The notes: a model not told the origin generated them from the sequence alone. Shown: positions 25,298 to 33,514, counted from the first letter of the stretch. The stretch: 64,000 nucleotides of DNA from Rhizobium jaguaris (GCF_003627755.1 NZ_CP032695.1:2232001-2296000); one strand, 5' to 3'. Translations and numbers: made by a program.

Positions 25298-25638
25298 GCG
25301 CGCCCGGCGCTGTGAATCCCACATGTGACCTGCTTCTACCGAGGAGCTACGGCAATATGCCCGCCGACCCCATCCAGGCACCGTCACTTCTATTTCAAAG
25401 ATCGGCTTGATCGATAGCGACAGATCGGAGGCCGTGCGAGCGCGCCTGCGAGACGCATGCTAGACATGATCACACAGAAGCCTTGTCTGTACCTCCTCGA
25501 TACTTTGATCATTGCGTCATTCACAGGAACAAGGCAGCATATTCTTCATTGGCGCGGCGGCAGGCCAATAGACCTTAGTATTTCTTTCGCATGCTACTTA
25601 TCGCCAGGAACGCTGGCACGAAGGGGATCGACATCGTA
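25298..25638. other. 341-base intergenic region
   Basis: The gap between the TetR gene and the adenylate cyclase holds no recognisable gene, long dyad or repeat. The region just before the cyclase (about 25,500-25,600) is locally AT-richer and is the likely promoter. An in-frame ATG at 25591 would lengthen the cyclase by 16 residues. Confidence 0.4.
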
Positions 25639-27816
25639 ATGGTGACACGCGCGCAGCAGATTGGCGTCGTTATCGGCTTGGCGATTGTCGCGGCGTTGAC
25701 AATCCTGCGGGCAAGCGATCCCCAGTTTCTAAGGCTCGCCCGTAATTTGACATTCGACCAGTATCAGCGCCTGGTGCCCCGGACCTTCGAGAACCTGCCT
25801 GTGCGGGTCGTCGACATTGACGAAGCATCGCTGCGCGAGTTCGGTCAATGGCCGTGGCCAAGAAATCGGATTGCCGCCCTTGTCGACAGGCTCTCCGGCA
25901 TGGGTGCATCCGCTATCGCTTTCGATGTGCTCTTCGCAGAGCCCGATCGCCTGTCGCCTCGCAATGTCGTTCGCGACGTCCCTGGCGTTGATCCGGCGCT
26001 GCTTGGCCAATTGCCTGACAATGATGAGATATTTGCCAAATCACTGTCCGGACGGCCTGTGGTGCTGGGTTTCGGCCTCTCCAACGAAGGAAACTATCTG
26101 CCGCCTGTCAAAGCCGGTTTTGCCTACACTGGCGCAAGTCCTTTCGGTGCGCCGCCCGCGATCAAGGCCGCGACACCGCTGCAGCCGCAATTGGAAGCCA
26201 ACGCCGCCGGCATCGGGCATATCAGCCTCAATCCGGGCGCCTCGTCCGCGGTGGTGCGCGCGGTTCCGCTTTTCCTCAGCGACAGCAAGCAGCTTTACCC
26301 CAACCTTGCGATCGAGGCACTCCGGGTTGCGCAGGGAGCCTCCACCTACATACTGGACAGTGCGTCAGACGCGCCGAACACCATAACGCGGGTCAAGATC
26401 GGAGATTTCGTGGTGCCGGTAACCGCGGCGGGCGAGCTCTGGCTCTATGTCAGCCCCGACACCAAAGAAAGATATATTTCCGCAAGCAAAGTGCTCGCGA
26501 CAGGAGACGTCTCCGCCGATATCAAAAACGCCATCGAAGGCAGCATCGTGTTCGTCGGGACATCTGCCGCTGGCCTGCAGGATATCCGCACGACCGCTCT
26601 GGACGAAAACGTACCGGGTGTCTCCGTGCACGCGCAGATCGTCGAGCAGATCCTTTCAGGCCGCTTCCTTTCCCGACCGGACTGGGCAGACGGTCTGGAA
26701 ATCCTGTCCATCGCCGTGCTGGGCAGCCTTTTGGTAATCCTGACCACCTTCGTCACTCCGGCAGTCGCGCTCGCCTGCGGTCTGCTGATTACCTTTCTCG
26801 CCCTCGTCGCCTCCTGGACCGCCTTTCTCTACGCAGGCCTTCTCTTCGACCCGCTGGCACCGATCGTCGCCGGATCGATCACGCATTTCGCTGCGACGGC
26901 ATTCCGCTTTCTCGTGACAGACCGGGAACGGCGCGACGTGCGGCGGGCCTTCGGCCATTATCTTTCACCTTCCCTGCTCTATCGCATCGAGCATACGCGC
27001 AATGCCCTGCGTCTCGGGGGAGACGAGCGCGAATTGACCGTCATGTTCGTCGATGTGCGAAACTTCACGCAGATCAGCGAGCAGATGACGCCGAGCGCCT
27101 TGGTCGCATTTCTCAACACGCTGCTAGATGCGCTGAGCCACCATGTCATCGCGAATGACGGCACGCTCGATAAGTTCATCGGGGATTCGATCATGGCCTT
27201 CTGGAACGCTCCCATTGATGTGCCAGACCATGCCGGCAAGGCCGTGCGCGCGGCGCTGGGCATGCGTGAGACGCTTGCTCGCCTCAACAGCAGCGATGCG
27301 TTCGGCTTCGGAGATGAGCGACAAGTCGCGATAGGGATCGGCATACATACCGGGCTTGCCTGCGTCGGCAATATGGGTGCGGAGACCCGCTTCAATTACT
27401 CTGCAGTCGGCGATGCCGTGAACATTGCCGCGCGAATCGAATCCGCCTGCAAGGACATCAGTTTCGACGTTCTGGTGTCCGAACCCACGGCAAAGCTGCT
27501 GTCCGATTGCGCACTGCTCGAAGCGGGAGCGCTAATGCTGAAGGGGAAGAGCATGCGAACCAAGCTCTTTGCGGTGATCGGTGATGCACGTCTGGCAAGA
27601 TCCGGCGAATTTGTTGAACTTCACGCAGAGCACAAGCGGCTTGTCGAGGCCTTGCGAACACACTCGACGGGCACCCGCAAACTGATCGGCGCCGCAAAAC
27701 TCAAGGCGCAGGCCGCGGCAGCAGGGTTGCTGCAGGAATTCTATGGCCATATCTCGCACAGAGCCGCGCACTTCGCCGATGAGCATGCAGATAGAGCCGA
27801 TCATGCCGATACCTAG
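25639..27816 (+). CDS. CHASE2-domain class III adenylate cyclase
   Basis: A 725-residue membrane sensor enzyme. After an N-terminal membrane anchor (about 6-22) comes a periplasmic CHASE2 domain (about 30-340; VVDIDEASLREFGQWPWPR and IAFDVLFAEPD are typical). Three hydrophobic segments follow (about 355-430), then the cyclase domain from about 455 to 640. Metal-binding Asp residues are in FVDVRNFT (near 470) and FIGDSIMAFWN (near 515); the purine-specifying Lys (LDKFIGDS) and Asp (SAVGDAVN) are those of ATP-using enzymes, and NIAARIE supplies the transition-state Asn/Arg. It should make cAMP in response to a periplasmic signal. The stop codon TAG lies at the first bases of a palindromic repeat split by an IS element. 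Confidence 0.9.
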   Translation: MVTRAQQIGVVIGLAIVAALTILRASDPQFLRLARNLTFDQYQRLVPRTFENLPVRVVDIDEASLREFGQWPWPRNRIAALVDRLSGMGASAIAFDVLFAEPDRLSPRNVVRDVPGVDPALLGQLPDNDEIFAKSLSGRPVVLGFGLSNEGNYLPPVKAGFAYTGASPFGAPPAIKAATPLQPQLEANAAGIGHISLNPGASSAVVRAVPLFLSDSKQLYPNLAIEALRVAQGASTYILDSASDAPNTITRVKIGDFVVPVTAAGELWLYVSPDTKERYISASKVLATGDVSADIKNAIEGSIVFVGTSAAGLQDIRTTALDENVPGVSVHAQIVEQILSGRFLSRPDWADGLEILSIAVLGSLLVILTTFVTPAVALACGLLITFLALVASWTAFLYAGLLFDPLAPIVAGSITHFAATAFRFLVTDRERRDVRRAFGHYLSPSLLYRIEHTRNALRLGGDERELTVMFVDVRNFTQISEQMTPSALVAFLNTLLDALSHHVIANDGTLDKFIGDSIMAFWNAPIDVPDHAGKAVRAALGMRETLARLNSSDAFGFGDERQVAIGIGIHTGLACVGNMGAETRFNYSAVGDAVNIAARIESACKDISFDVLVSEPTAKLLSDCALLEAGALMLKGKSMRTKLFAVIGDARLARSGEFVELHAEHKRLVEALRTHSTGTRKLIGAAKLKAQAAAAGLLQEFYGHISHRAAHFADEHADRADHADT

Positions 27817-27840
27817 AGCAATTCCAGGAAAAGTGCGCAG
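27813..27840. repeat. Left half of a rhizobial palindromic repeat, cut by the IS110 element
   Basis: The bases after the cyclase stop, TAGAGCAATTCCAGGAAAAG followed by TGCGCAG, are the first arm and part of the loop of an intergenic repeat that I recognise as common in Rhizobium. The second half resumes at 29007. In the joined form, ATTCC-A-GGAAAA pairs with TTTTCC-GTCC-GGAAT and the loop is GTGCGCAGCGG. Confidence 0.75.
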
Positions 27841-27852
27841 TATCCGTCTTAG

Positions 27853-28800
27853 TCAAGCGTGTTCAGGTGTCCAAAATCGATCCTCTCGGATGAGTGCGTT
27901 TGCGAGAATGACGAGCTTTCGCATGATGGCGGTAATGGCGGCCTTGGCGGCTTTTCCGCCGGCGGTGAGTTGCTGGTATTTGCTCTTGAGGGGTGGATTG
28001 AAGCGAATGGCGACGAGGGCCGGCATATAGAGGGCGCGGCGAAGCTGGGTCCTGCCGCCTTGAATGAAGCTTTTGCCTTTCCATTGGCCGGACTGTCGCA
28101 CGACCGGCGCGAGACCGGCCAGGCTGGCGGCCTGTTTGTTGGCCAGTGTTCCAAGTTCCGGCATGTCGGCAATCAGCGCCAGGGCGCAGGTTGCCCCGAT
28201 ACCGGGAATGCTGGTGAGGATGTCGAGACGGCGCTGCAATTGCGGCTCGGCGGCAATCAATCGACGGCTTTCGGCATCGACAGCCTCGATTTGGGCGTCG
28301 ACCTGCCGCAGCCGTTGCTCGGCCTGGCGCTGCAGCAGGGGGATGGTCACATTCTTCTGCCGATGCAGGAGAGCGTTCCGGTCCTTAACGAGCGCGCGGC
28401 GAGCGGCGAGCAGTTCGGCGAGAAGATCAAGCACTTGGCTGCGCATTGGCCGGATGTCCGGGGCCATCAATGTGCCGAACCGGGCCATGACGCGCGCGTC
28501 GATGCGGTCCGTCTTGGCCAGCCGGCCACAGGCTTTGGCGAAGGCGCGTAGGCGCTGCGGGTTCACCTTGACGCCGGGCAGGTCCGCCGTTGCCAGCATG
28601 CGTTCGAGGCGCCGATGGTAGGCGCCGGTCGCCTCGAAGACAATGCGCTCGGGCGCGTAAGGCAACAGCCAGCGGATCAATGCCCGCAGCCCTTTGGCGT
28701 CGTTGGGGAACTGCTTGTCGATGCCGTCCGGCAGGAGATGGACATCGAGGCGATCTTTCGAGATGTCGATACCGAGGGTTCGTGCTATCGTATGAGCCAT
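27853..28800 (-). CDS. IS110-family transposase (DEDD recombinase)
   Basis: A 315-residue transposase. The N-terminal RuvC-like DEDD domain shows GIDISKDRLDVHL (first Asp, residues 11-23), IVFEATGAYHRRLE (Glu near 56) and KTDRIDARVMARF (two Asp near 97-100). The C-terminal Tnp domain has LTSIPGIGATCALALIADMPELG and the serine-containing LAGLAPVVRQSGQWKGKSFIQGG. Length matches the family (about 310-340) and no frameshift is seen, so it is probably intact. The start ATG at 28800 follows directly after the RNA-encoding 5' end. Confidence 0.93.
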   Translation of the reverse strand: MAHTIARTLGIDISKDRLDVHLLPDGIDKQFPNDAKGLRALIRWLLPYAPERIVFEATGAYHRRLERMLATADLPGVKVNPQRLRAFAKACGRLAKTDRIDARVMARFGTLMAPDIRPMRSQVLDLLAELLAARRALVKDRNALLHRQKNVTIPLLQRQAEQRLRQVDAQIEAVDAESRRLIAAEPQLQRRLDILTSIPGIGATCALALIADMPELGTLANKQAASLAGLAPVVRQSGQWKGKSFIQGGRTQLRRALYMPALVAIRFNPPLKSKYQQLTAGGKAAKAAITAIMRKLVILANALIREDRFWTPEHA

Positions 28801-28804
28801 CTTT

Positions 28805-28990
28805 TCCGTGTCCCATGCTTGTCATGCGGGCCGTCAAAGCCCGGCTATCCGTTCAGGCCTCATGGAAAAGAAAGGGGCGATCCTACTGCGCAACGGTTCT
28901 GTCAAACCAGCGGTTTCTCGATCCCACCCCTCCCGCCGTCTGTGGGTGTTCAGGCCCACAGGCGGCAATCCATTGTCGCCTCAAAACAAG
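28805..28990 (-). ncRNA. Predicted bridge RNA of the IS110 element
   Basis: Read on the minus strand, the 5' non-coding part folds into three parts. First, a 5' stem-loop: GCCG-N-CTGTGGG (28935-28946) pairs with CCCACAG-N-CGGC (28955-28966). Second, a target loop with guides AAACCGCT (28916-28909) and TGCGCAG (28892-28886), separated by a GGTT/AACC hairpin and closed by AGGGG/CCCCT (28873-28877 with 28927-28931). Third, a donor loop with guides ACGGATA (28852-28846) and GACAAG (28823-28818), separated by a CGGGC/GCCCG hairpin. The first pair of guides matches the genomic halves flanking the insertion and the second matches the IS ends, as in the bridge-RNA model known from IS621. Exact RNA ends are not visible. 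Confidence 0.85.
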
Positions 28991-29006
28991 ACAAAGTCAT
29001 AAGACA

Positions 29007-29086
29007 AGCGGTTTTCCGTCCGGAATGCGTAAAAACAAAGGGATAGAGCGGGAAAGCGATTCCGCGAAACGCTGAACCGCTCTAGC
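29007..29086. repeat. Right half of the interrupted palindromic repeat
   Basis: AGCGGTTTTCCGTCCGGAAT completes the hairpin begun at 27813, and is followed by GCGTAAAAACAAAGGGA and a second dyad in which TAGAGCGG (29044-29051) pairs with CCGCTCTA (29077-29084). The order of parts is that of a mosaic rhizobial intergenic element. Confidence 0.75.
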
Positions 29087-29159
29087 TGATTTTGCAACCA
29101 GTGCCCGTAACCGCAATCATTGAAAGCGGACAGGATTTCGGGGCTCAGATAGCTTTGGG

Positions 29160-30152
29160 CTACCTATGGTGATCCCCGCCACCATTGTCGCCATGATCGC
29201 CGTCATGGCCGTCGCTGTCATGATGACCGCGATGATCATGGTGACCGTGATGATCATGATCATCGCCGTCGTCTTTGTCAGGTGTGCTCGGCGGGCTTGG
29301 AACGTCCGGTGTGCTAGGTGTTTGGGGCGTACTGGGCGCGGCCGGCGCCTCGGCACGTGGCGATTCAGGTGCGCTCGGTGTACTGGGGGCACTAGGAGTG
29401 TCGGGCGGTGACGGAGCGGGACTAGTGGCTGGAGCGCTGCGTTGGGGTGTACCGTTTGGCCGGTCTCTCATCGCGGTCGATAGGCCACAATCGCCGCCGC
29501 CGGCAAAAGCCATTCTTCCCGAAAGCCTTTGATCGCCGGACAGGAACGGTAGGGCGCGCTGGTTGCCGAGCGTCTTGAGAATATCGCGATTGACCCGGCG
29601 CGGATCACTTATCTCGCCATTGCGTTTGGCGACCACGCAGTCGCATTGCGCTTTCAATTGCCTGCAGCCGCCCGCGCCGCAAAATTGAGCGGCGCCGTTC
29701 AACAGAACTACCGCCGTCGTGCCGTTGGGGCCGACATAGAAATCAAACGCTGTTCCGCGCACACCGATCGTTCCCGCCGGCGTCACGATTTGATAGGCCG
29801 AGTGGTTTGAGTTTCCGCTCATCCAGCGAAAAGTGCCCTTCGCGGCGTTAATGGTGAGCTTTTTTACTGAACCCGAGTCGTCGAAGACGAATTTGTCGAT
29901 GGTCACCGAGGAGCCGGCTCCGACAGCCAATTTCGTGCCATCTCGAAATGTGAACTGACCAAGACCGGAAATGGACGTGCGAATTCGCTCGTCCCGGTGG
30001 ACCGGATCATCGACCGCCATCGGACCGCTTGCGCCGGAGACTTCAGTTTTGATCAAGACCGCCTCGCCGACCTTCTCGTCGGCTTTCGAAGGTAGCGGAG
30101 CGAACAGCGTGACGCTCAGCACAGCAATTGCGGCGTCACGCAGATATACCAT
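29160..30152 (-). CDS. FecR-domain secreted protein with Pro-rich and His/Asp-rich tail
   Basis: A 330-residue protein. The signal peptide (about 1-24, MVYLRDAAIAVLSVTLFAPLP...KA) starts at ATG 30152, preceded by GGGGGT; GTG 30164 would add four residues. A FecR domain follows (about 35-170; DDPVHRDERIRTSISGLGQFTFRDGTKLAVGAGSSV and TPAGTIGVRGTAFDFYVG). Cys-rich CGAGGCRQLKAQCDCVV is near 180-196. Then comes a Pro/Ser/Ala/Thr repeat region (about 235-290, P-S-T-P and S-A-P units), and about 37 residues that are almost all His, Asp and Gly. FecR proteins of this type are often found beside CHASE2 cyclases, here convergent at 25639. The tail may bind metal ions or Ca2+. Probably periplasmic. Confidence 0.82.
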   Translation of the reverse strand: MVYLRDAAIAVLSVTLFAPLPSKADEKVGEAVLIKTEVSGASGPMAVDDPVHRDERIRTSISGLGQFTFRDGTKLAVGAGSSVTIDKFVFDDSGSVKKLTINAAKGTFRWMSGNSNHSAYQIVTPAGTIGVRGTAFDFYVGPNGTTAVVLLNGAAQFCGAGGCRQLKAQCDCVVAKRNGEISDPRRVNRDILKTLGNQRALPFLSGDQRLSGRMAFAGGGDCGLSTAMRDRPNGTPQRSAPATSPAPSPPDTPSAPSTPSAPESPRAEAPAAPSTPQTPSTPDVPSPPSTPDKDDGDDHDHHGHHDHRGHHDSDGHDGDHGDNGGGDHHR

Positions 30153-30377
30153 CCAGACCCCCACAAAGATTATCTATGTTTTACCATAAGATAGCCGTTG
30201 GCGCCCATCATCCATTCTGAGTATAATGTATGTAGCCGGCGCCACTGGCGGGTAGGTTTTTGGCCGAAACTAAACTCCGATACAGTTTATTTCCGCGATT
30301 ATCTGAAAACTCCACTTCACAACCACTACGTTTGGATCGTCGGGGTCTATGTCGACGTGCGGAAACAAACATCCATG

Positions 30378-31115
30378 CTAAACGCCGCGCTTGTTACCCC
30401 AAAGCAGAACGTGCAATTGCGGTAGAACCCGCGCCTCGAACCATCCGTCAGCCGTCACCCTGTCCACGAGCCAGCGCATCCGATCCAAGATGCCGTCGAT
30501 ATCGATCGCTGCGTCATCTGTTTCGGGCGGAGGCGGCGTGTGGTTGCCGGGCTGCAGATAGACCGGCAAGCGCGGATAGCGGGCGGAGGCATCGCGAGCA
30601 TAGGCATAATCGCGGTCATCGAAAACGACGATCTTCAGCGCGATCTGCGGTCTATCGGCCGCCTGACGAAGACAGTCGTCGAAGGCATCCCAATCCGTTG
30701 CCATGCCGCTCGAAGGCGGCTTTGGGCTGAGCACCAGCACATCGAGATCGGCAAACCACTCTTTGGCGATGCTTGCCTGCGTTTCCAGAGCAAAGCTGTA
30801 GCCGTGATCATGGCCGCGGGCGATCAGCGGCCCGAGCGGCTGGATCGCCGGATTGCCGCCCGAAAGAGAGACCGTCAGCGGTTTGCCGCCAGAGAGTCGG
30901 GTCACCTCTTGCCAGATCTCGTCGACCGACATTGGCTGCCATTGGTCGCGATAGTCGCGGTCGACCGCATGCAGCGTATCGCACCAGAAGCAGCGGTAAT
31001 CGCAGCCTCCGGTCCGGACGAACACGGTAGGAAGGCCGATCAATATTCCCTCGCCCTGGATAGTCGGTCCGAATATTTCGCTGACGCGAATCCGGGTCTC
31101 CCGCGCCTCGCTCAT
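30378..31115 (-). CDS. queE: 7-carboxy-7-deazaguanine synthase QueE
   Basis: A 245-residue radical-SAM enzyme that rearranges 6-carboxytetrahydropterin to 7-carboxy-7-deazaguanine. The cluster motif is C38-x3-C42-x2-C45 ([12 protein letters not shown]), the standard radical-SAM C-x3-C-x2-[25 protein letters not shown] is the family N-terminus, and [10 protein letters not shown] is the SAM-contacting GGE-like motif with Asn in place of Glu. The start overlaps queD's stop by 4 nt. Last gene of queC-queD-queE, which together make preQ0, the precursor of queuosine in tRNA. Confidence 0.95.
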   Translation of the reverse strand: MSEARETRIRVSEIFGPTIQGEGILIGLPTVFVRTGGCDYRCFWCDTLHAVDRDYRDQWQPMSVDEIWQEVTRLSGGKPLTVSLSGGNPAIQPLGPLIARGHDHGYSFALETQASIAKEWFADLDVLVLSPKPPSSGMATDWDAFDDCLRQAADRPQIALKIVVFDDRDYAYARDASARYPRLPVYLQPGNHTPPPPETDDAAIDIDGILDRMRWLVDRVTADGWFEARVLPQLHVLLWGNKRGV

Positions 31116-31471
31116 GGCCGATATTCCGCCCAGGTCCTCGGCGTCTCGCTGACGCGCACCGCCGAAGTCTCGGGCAGCCTCTGCTTACACCAGTCATAGA
31201 AGTGCTTGGCCAGATATTCCGACGTCACCCGGTCGTGACCGAGAACTTCGTTCAGATGACGGTGGTCGAAACGCTCGTCGATGTAACGCTTCAGCGGCGC
31301 AAGCTCGTGATAGTCACGGACAAAGCCGTCAGCATCGAGTTCAGCAGCCGAAAGCTCCACCTCAACGATATAATTGTGCCCGTGCAGCCGGGCGCATTGG
31401 TGATCGGCGGGAAGGTGGCTGAGTTGATGCGAGGCGGAGAAATGAAATTGCTTGGTGATGCGGAACATCAC
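31112..31471 (-). CDS. queD: 6-carboxy-5,6,7,8-tetrahydropterin synthase QueD
   Basis: A 119-residue PTPS-fold enzyme converting dihydroneopterin triphosphate into 6-carboxytetrahydropterin. Zinc ligands His15 (SASH), His30 and His32 (LHGHNY) and catalytic Cys26 ([10 protein letters not shown]) are present, and the second catalytic part DHRHLNE is near 68-74. Both ends overlap neighbouring genes by 4 nt, so all three que genes are translationally coupled. Confidence 0.95.
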   Translation of the reverse strand: MMFRITKQFHFSASHQLSHLPADHQCARLHGHNYIVEVELSAAELDADGFVRDYHELAPLKRYIDERFDHRHLNEVLGHDRVTSEYLAKHFYDWCKQRLPETSAVRVSETPRTWAEYRP

Positions 31472-32178
31472 TTCACCTCCTCAGCCGAAAACCCTGCCGT
31501 CGCCGCAACCCAGAAATCCGGATCGTCGTATTCCGTCGGATCTTCGACGCCGGCGAGATGGAAAGCTTCGCGCCGTTCGACGCAGGTGCCGCAACGGCCG
31601 CAATGACGAATGCCACCCTTGTAGCAAGACCAGGTGTCGGCAAACGGCGTGCCGTTCCTCACGCCGTCGGTCACGATGTCTGCCTTGGAGACGTTCACAT
31701 AGGGTGCATAGAGCGAAACGCTGGCATAACCATCCAAAGCGTGGTTCTGCATCTGCTGAAAGGCATCGATGAAGCCAGGGCGGCAATCCGGATAGATGAA
31801 ATGGTCGCCGCCATGAACGGCAACGGCTACGGCATCCGCCTTTTGCGCGGCCGCAAGGCCAAAGGCGATTGCGAGCATGATTGCGTTGCGGTTCGGAACG
31901 ACGGTCGCCTTCATCGTTTCCTCCGCATAATGTCCATCCGGCACCTCGACATCGTCCGTCAGGGCCGATCCGGTCAGGTGCCTGCCAATGGCGGTGATGT
32001 CGATGATATGATGCGGCACGCTGAGGCGCTTGGCGCAGGCGGCGGCAAAATCCAATTCCTTGCGATGCCGCTGTCCGTAATCGAACGAAACGAGTCCGAT
32101 GAGTTGATGTTCCGCGGCGACCTTTTGGGCCAGCGAAACGGAGTCCAATCCGCCGGAGCAGATCACGATAGTCTTCAT
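31468..32178 (-). CDS. queC: 7-cyano-7-deazaguanine synthase QueC
   Basis: A 236-residue ATP-dependent amidase/nitrile synthase that makes preQ0 from 7-carboxy-7-deazaguanine. The PP-loop SGGLDS is at residues 8-13 and the zinc-binding Cys cluster SCYKGGIRHCGRCGTC lies near the C-terminus (about 188-203). The frame is open to 32292, but the ATG at 32178 gives the canonical MKTIVICSGGLDS start. First gene of the que operon. I looked for a preQ1 riboswitch in the leader and saw none. Confidence 0.95.
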   Translation of the reverse strand: MKTIVICSGGLDSVSLAQKVAAEHQLIGLVSFDYGQRHRKELDFAAACAKRLSVPHHIIDITAIGRHLTGSALTDDVEVPDGHYAEETMKATVVPNRNAIMLAIAFGLAAAQKADAVAVAVHGGDHFIYPDCRPGFIDAFQQMQNHALDGYASVSLYAPYVNVSKADIVTDGVRNGTPFADTWSCYKGGIRHCGRCGTCVERREAFHLAGVEDPTEYDDPDFWVAATAGFSAEEVK

Positions 32179-32280
32179 AATTTGGATCCCTTGTTTTGAC
32201 CGGGTGGGCTGCGACCGGATATTTAGCCTTCCAAAAGCTATAGGCGGGTCAGTAGCAGCAGATCCCGTCAGAAGCAAGGC

Positions 32281-32424
32281 ATGCACGATCACTCAGATAA
32301 GATCGCCGCGGCCACCGTCACCGTGACGACTCCGGACGGGAAAAGCATGCCGATCAAATTGTTGCTCGACGGCTTTCCAGAAGCGTTCGCAGCGACGAAA
32401 GCCGCAGACCGCGACGACAAGTAG
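32281..32424 (+). CDS. Possible small protein of 47 residues
   Basis: An open frame beginning MHDHSDKIAAATVTVTTPDG and ending with an acidic tail. The composition is protein-like and it lies in the gap between queC and the double winged-helix gene, with GAAGCAAGG upstream as a weak ribosome site. No family recognised; may be spurious. The remainder of the 412-base gap (32,425-32,590) is AT-rich and is probably promoter. Confidence 0.3.
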   Translation: MHDHSDKIAAATVTVTTPDGKSMPIKLLLDGFPEAFAATKAADRDDK

Positions 32425-32590
32425 CGCTGCCTGCGCCGTCACAATCATAGCATGAACAATACTTCGCGACATATCGTGTTCGACGCCTTAAGCTTAACAA
32501 CGCATCTCGAAAGACAAGCAAAACTTTGGTATTTATGGGAACATAATTATATTACAACAAAGACTTAGCTTATCCTAAACTAATGAAAGA

Positions 32591-33514
32591 ATGCTGGCGC
32601 CAATGGCCTTCACAGCAAAAGAGCTCAGCCAAAACGAGAACTTTCTGTCTGCTATATTACATAGCGCACATGAACTTATGGCGATCTACGATGAGCACCC
32701 TCGCATAGCCTCGATTTTTGCTGCGCAGCAGAGATGGCTTCTGGCGCATGCCGGCTACGCCCTGTTTCTCGGCTATCCGGATGACCCCGTGCCGGCACTC
32801 TATTCGGGTCGGTTTGTTGATTTCGCGGTCAAGCACAAAATCGCGAGCCGCAATACGGCGGCAGCCTTCCTGAAGGAAATGATTGCCTATCGTTTCGTTC
32901 GACCTACCGCCGGCAGTTCCGACCGCCGCATTACCTTGCTTGAGCCCACCGAGACGACCAATGACTACATGGCCCGCTGGATCTATACGCATTTGCTCGT
33001 CCTGGATGCGCTGGACGGCGGTGACAGGATGGCCAGAACGACCGCCAGCGCCGGCGCAGTTCTACAAATGCAGCCTGTGATCGCCAAGATGATCCTGGAC
33101 AGCGAAAGCCTGAGGAATCCCGGCGTGACCTTCGCTCTGTTCAACTGGGCGACCTCCGGTGGCGTGGTGATGGATTACCTTATCTCCCGAATCAGCAAGA
33201 TCGATCCCAGCTCGGACAAAGTCTTGATTGGCCCGATCTCACCGAAAATCATCCAGAGCCAATTCATGATTTCGAGTGCTCATCTGAAGCGGCTTTTCAA
33301 GCAGGCAACAGAACTCGGAAGCGTCGGTTGGCTCGGCGCTCCGGGCAAAAGCAGCTTCTGGCTTTCCCGAAACTTCGTCTCGGAATATTGGAACTATCAA
33401 GCCGAGAAATACGCGATCGTCGACACCGTCAGCCAGGCAGTTCTCGATCAGCCGGACCATTCAGCCAAAACTGGCGAAGAACTTCTCGCGCTCGCGCTTG
33501 CAATTTCCGCATAA
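32591..33514 (+). CDS. Hypothetical protein with two winged-helix-like segments
   Basis: A 307-residue soluble protein that I do not recognise. Residues about 60-120 (FAVKHKIASRNTAAAFLKEMIAYRFVRPTAGSSDRRITLLEPTE) look like a MarR-type winged helix, including the wing D-R-R-I-T-L-L-x-P-T-E. Residues about 225-275 (MISSAHLKRLFKQATELGSVGWLGAPGKSSFWLS) look like a second one. Between lies a helical segment with no membrane spans. It would fit an unusual DNA-binding regulator with an internal duplication. A second ATG (32603) is possible. The upstream region is unusually AT-rich for this window, which may indicate a strong promoter or foreign origin. Confidence 0.6.
   Translation: MLAPMAFTAKELSQNENFLSAILHSAHELMAIYDEHPRIASIFAAQQRWLLAHAGYALFLGYPDDPVPALYSGRFVDFAVKHKIASRNTAAAFLKEMIAYRFVRPTAGSSDRRITLLEPTETTNDYMARWIYTHLLVLDALDGGDRMARTTASAGAVLQMQPVIAKMILDSESLRNPGVTFALFNWATSGGVVMDYLISRISKIDPSSDKVLIGPISPKIIQSQFMISSAHLKRLFKQATELGSVGWLGAPGKSSFWLSRNFVSEYWNYQAEKYAIVDTVSQAVLDQPDHSAKTGEELLALALAISA

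Larger units (their letters stand above)
27841..29008 (-). mobile_element. IS110-family insertion sequence (about 1168 bp)
   Basis: The ends are set by rejoining the interrupted palindromic repeat: plus-strand ...AAGTGCGCAG at 27831-27840 continues at 29009 CGGTTTTCCG. The dinucleotide AG (CT on the transposase strand) is present at both junctions, so the element can be written 27841-29008 or 27839-29006. There are no long terminal inverted repeats, as usual for IS110; only a short GTCTTA motif recurs inverted near each end (27846-27851 and, inverted, near 28999-29005). The 5' non-coding end is about 206 bases and the 3' end only 12 bases, the layout of the IS110 (not IS1111) subgroup. Confidence 0.88.

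Noticed and set aside
27841..29008. Classical terminal inverted repeats and target duplication for the IS
   Set aside because: Only a hexamer GTCTTA recurs inverted near the ends and the only duplication is the AG dinucleotide, as expected for IS110 and not for DDE elements.
29166..29280. Possible short tandem-repeat or CRISPR-like array in the GATGATCATG-rich stretch
   Set aside because: Units are irregular, overlap each other and are coding for the His/Asp tail of the FecR protein; there are no spacers.
32179..32260. preQ1 riboswitch in front of queC
   Set aside because: I looked for the class I and class II consensus pseudoknots on the minus strand; neither the C-rich loop nor the A-rich tail is present.
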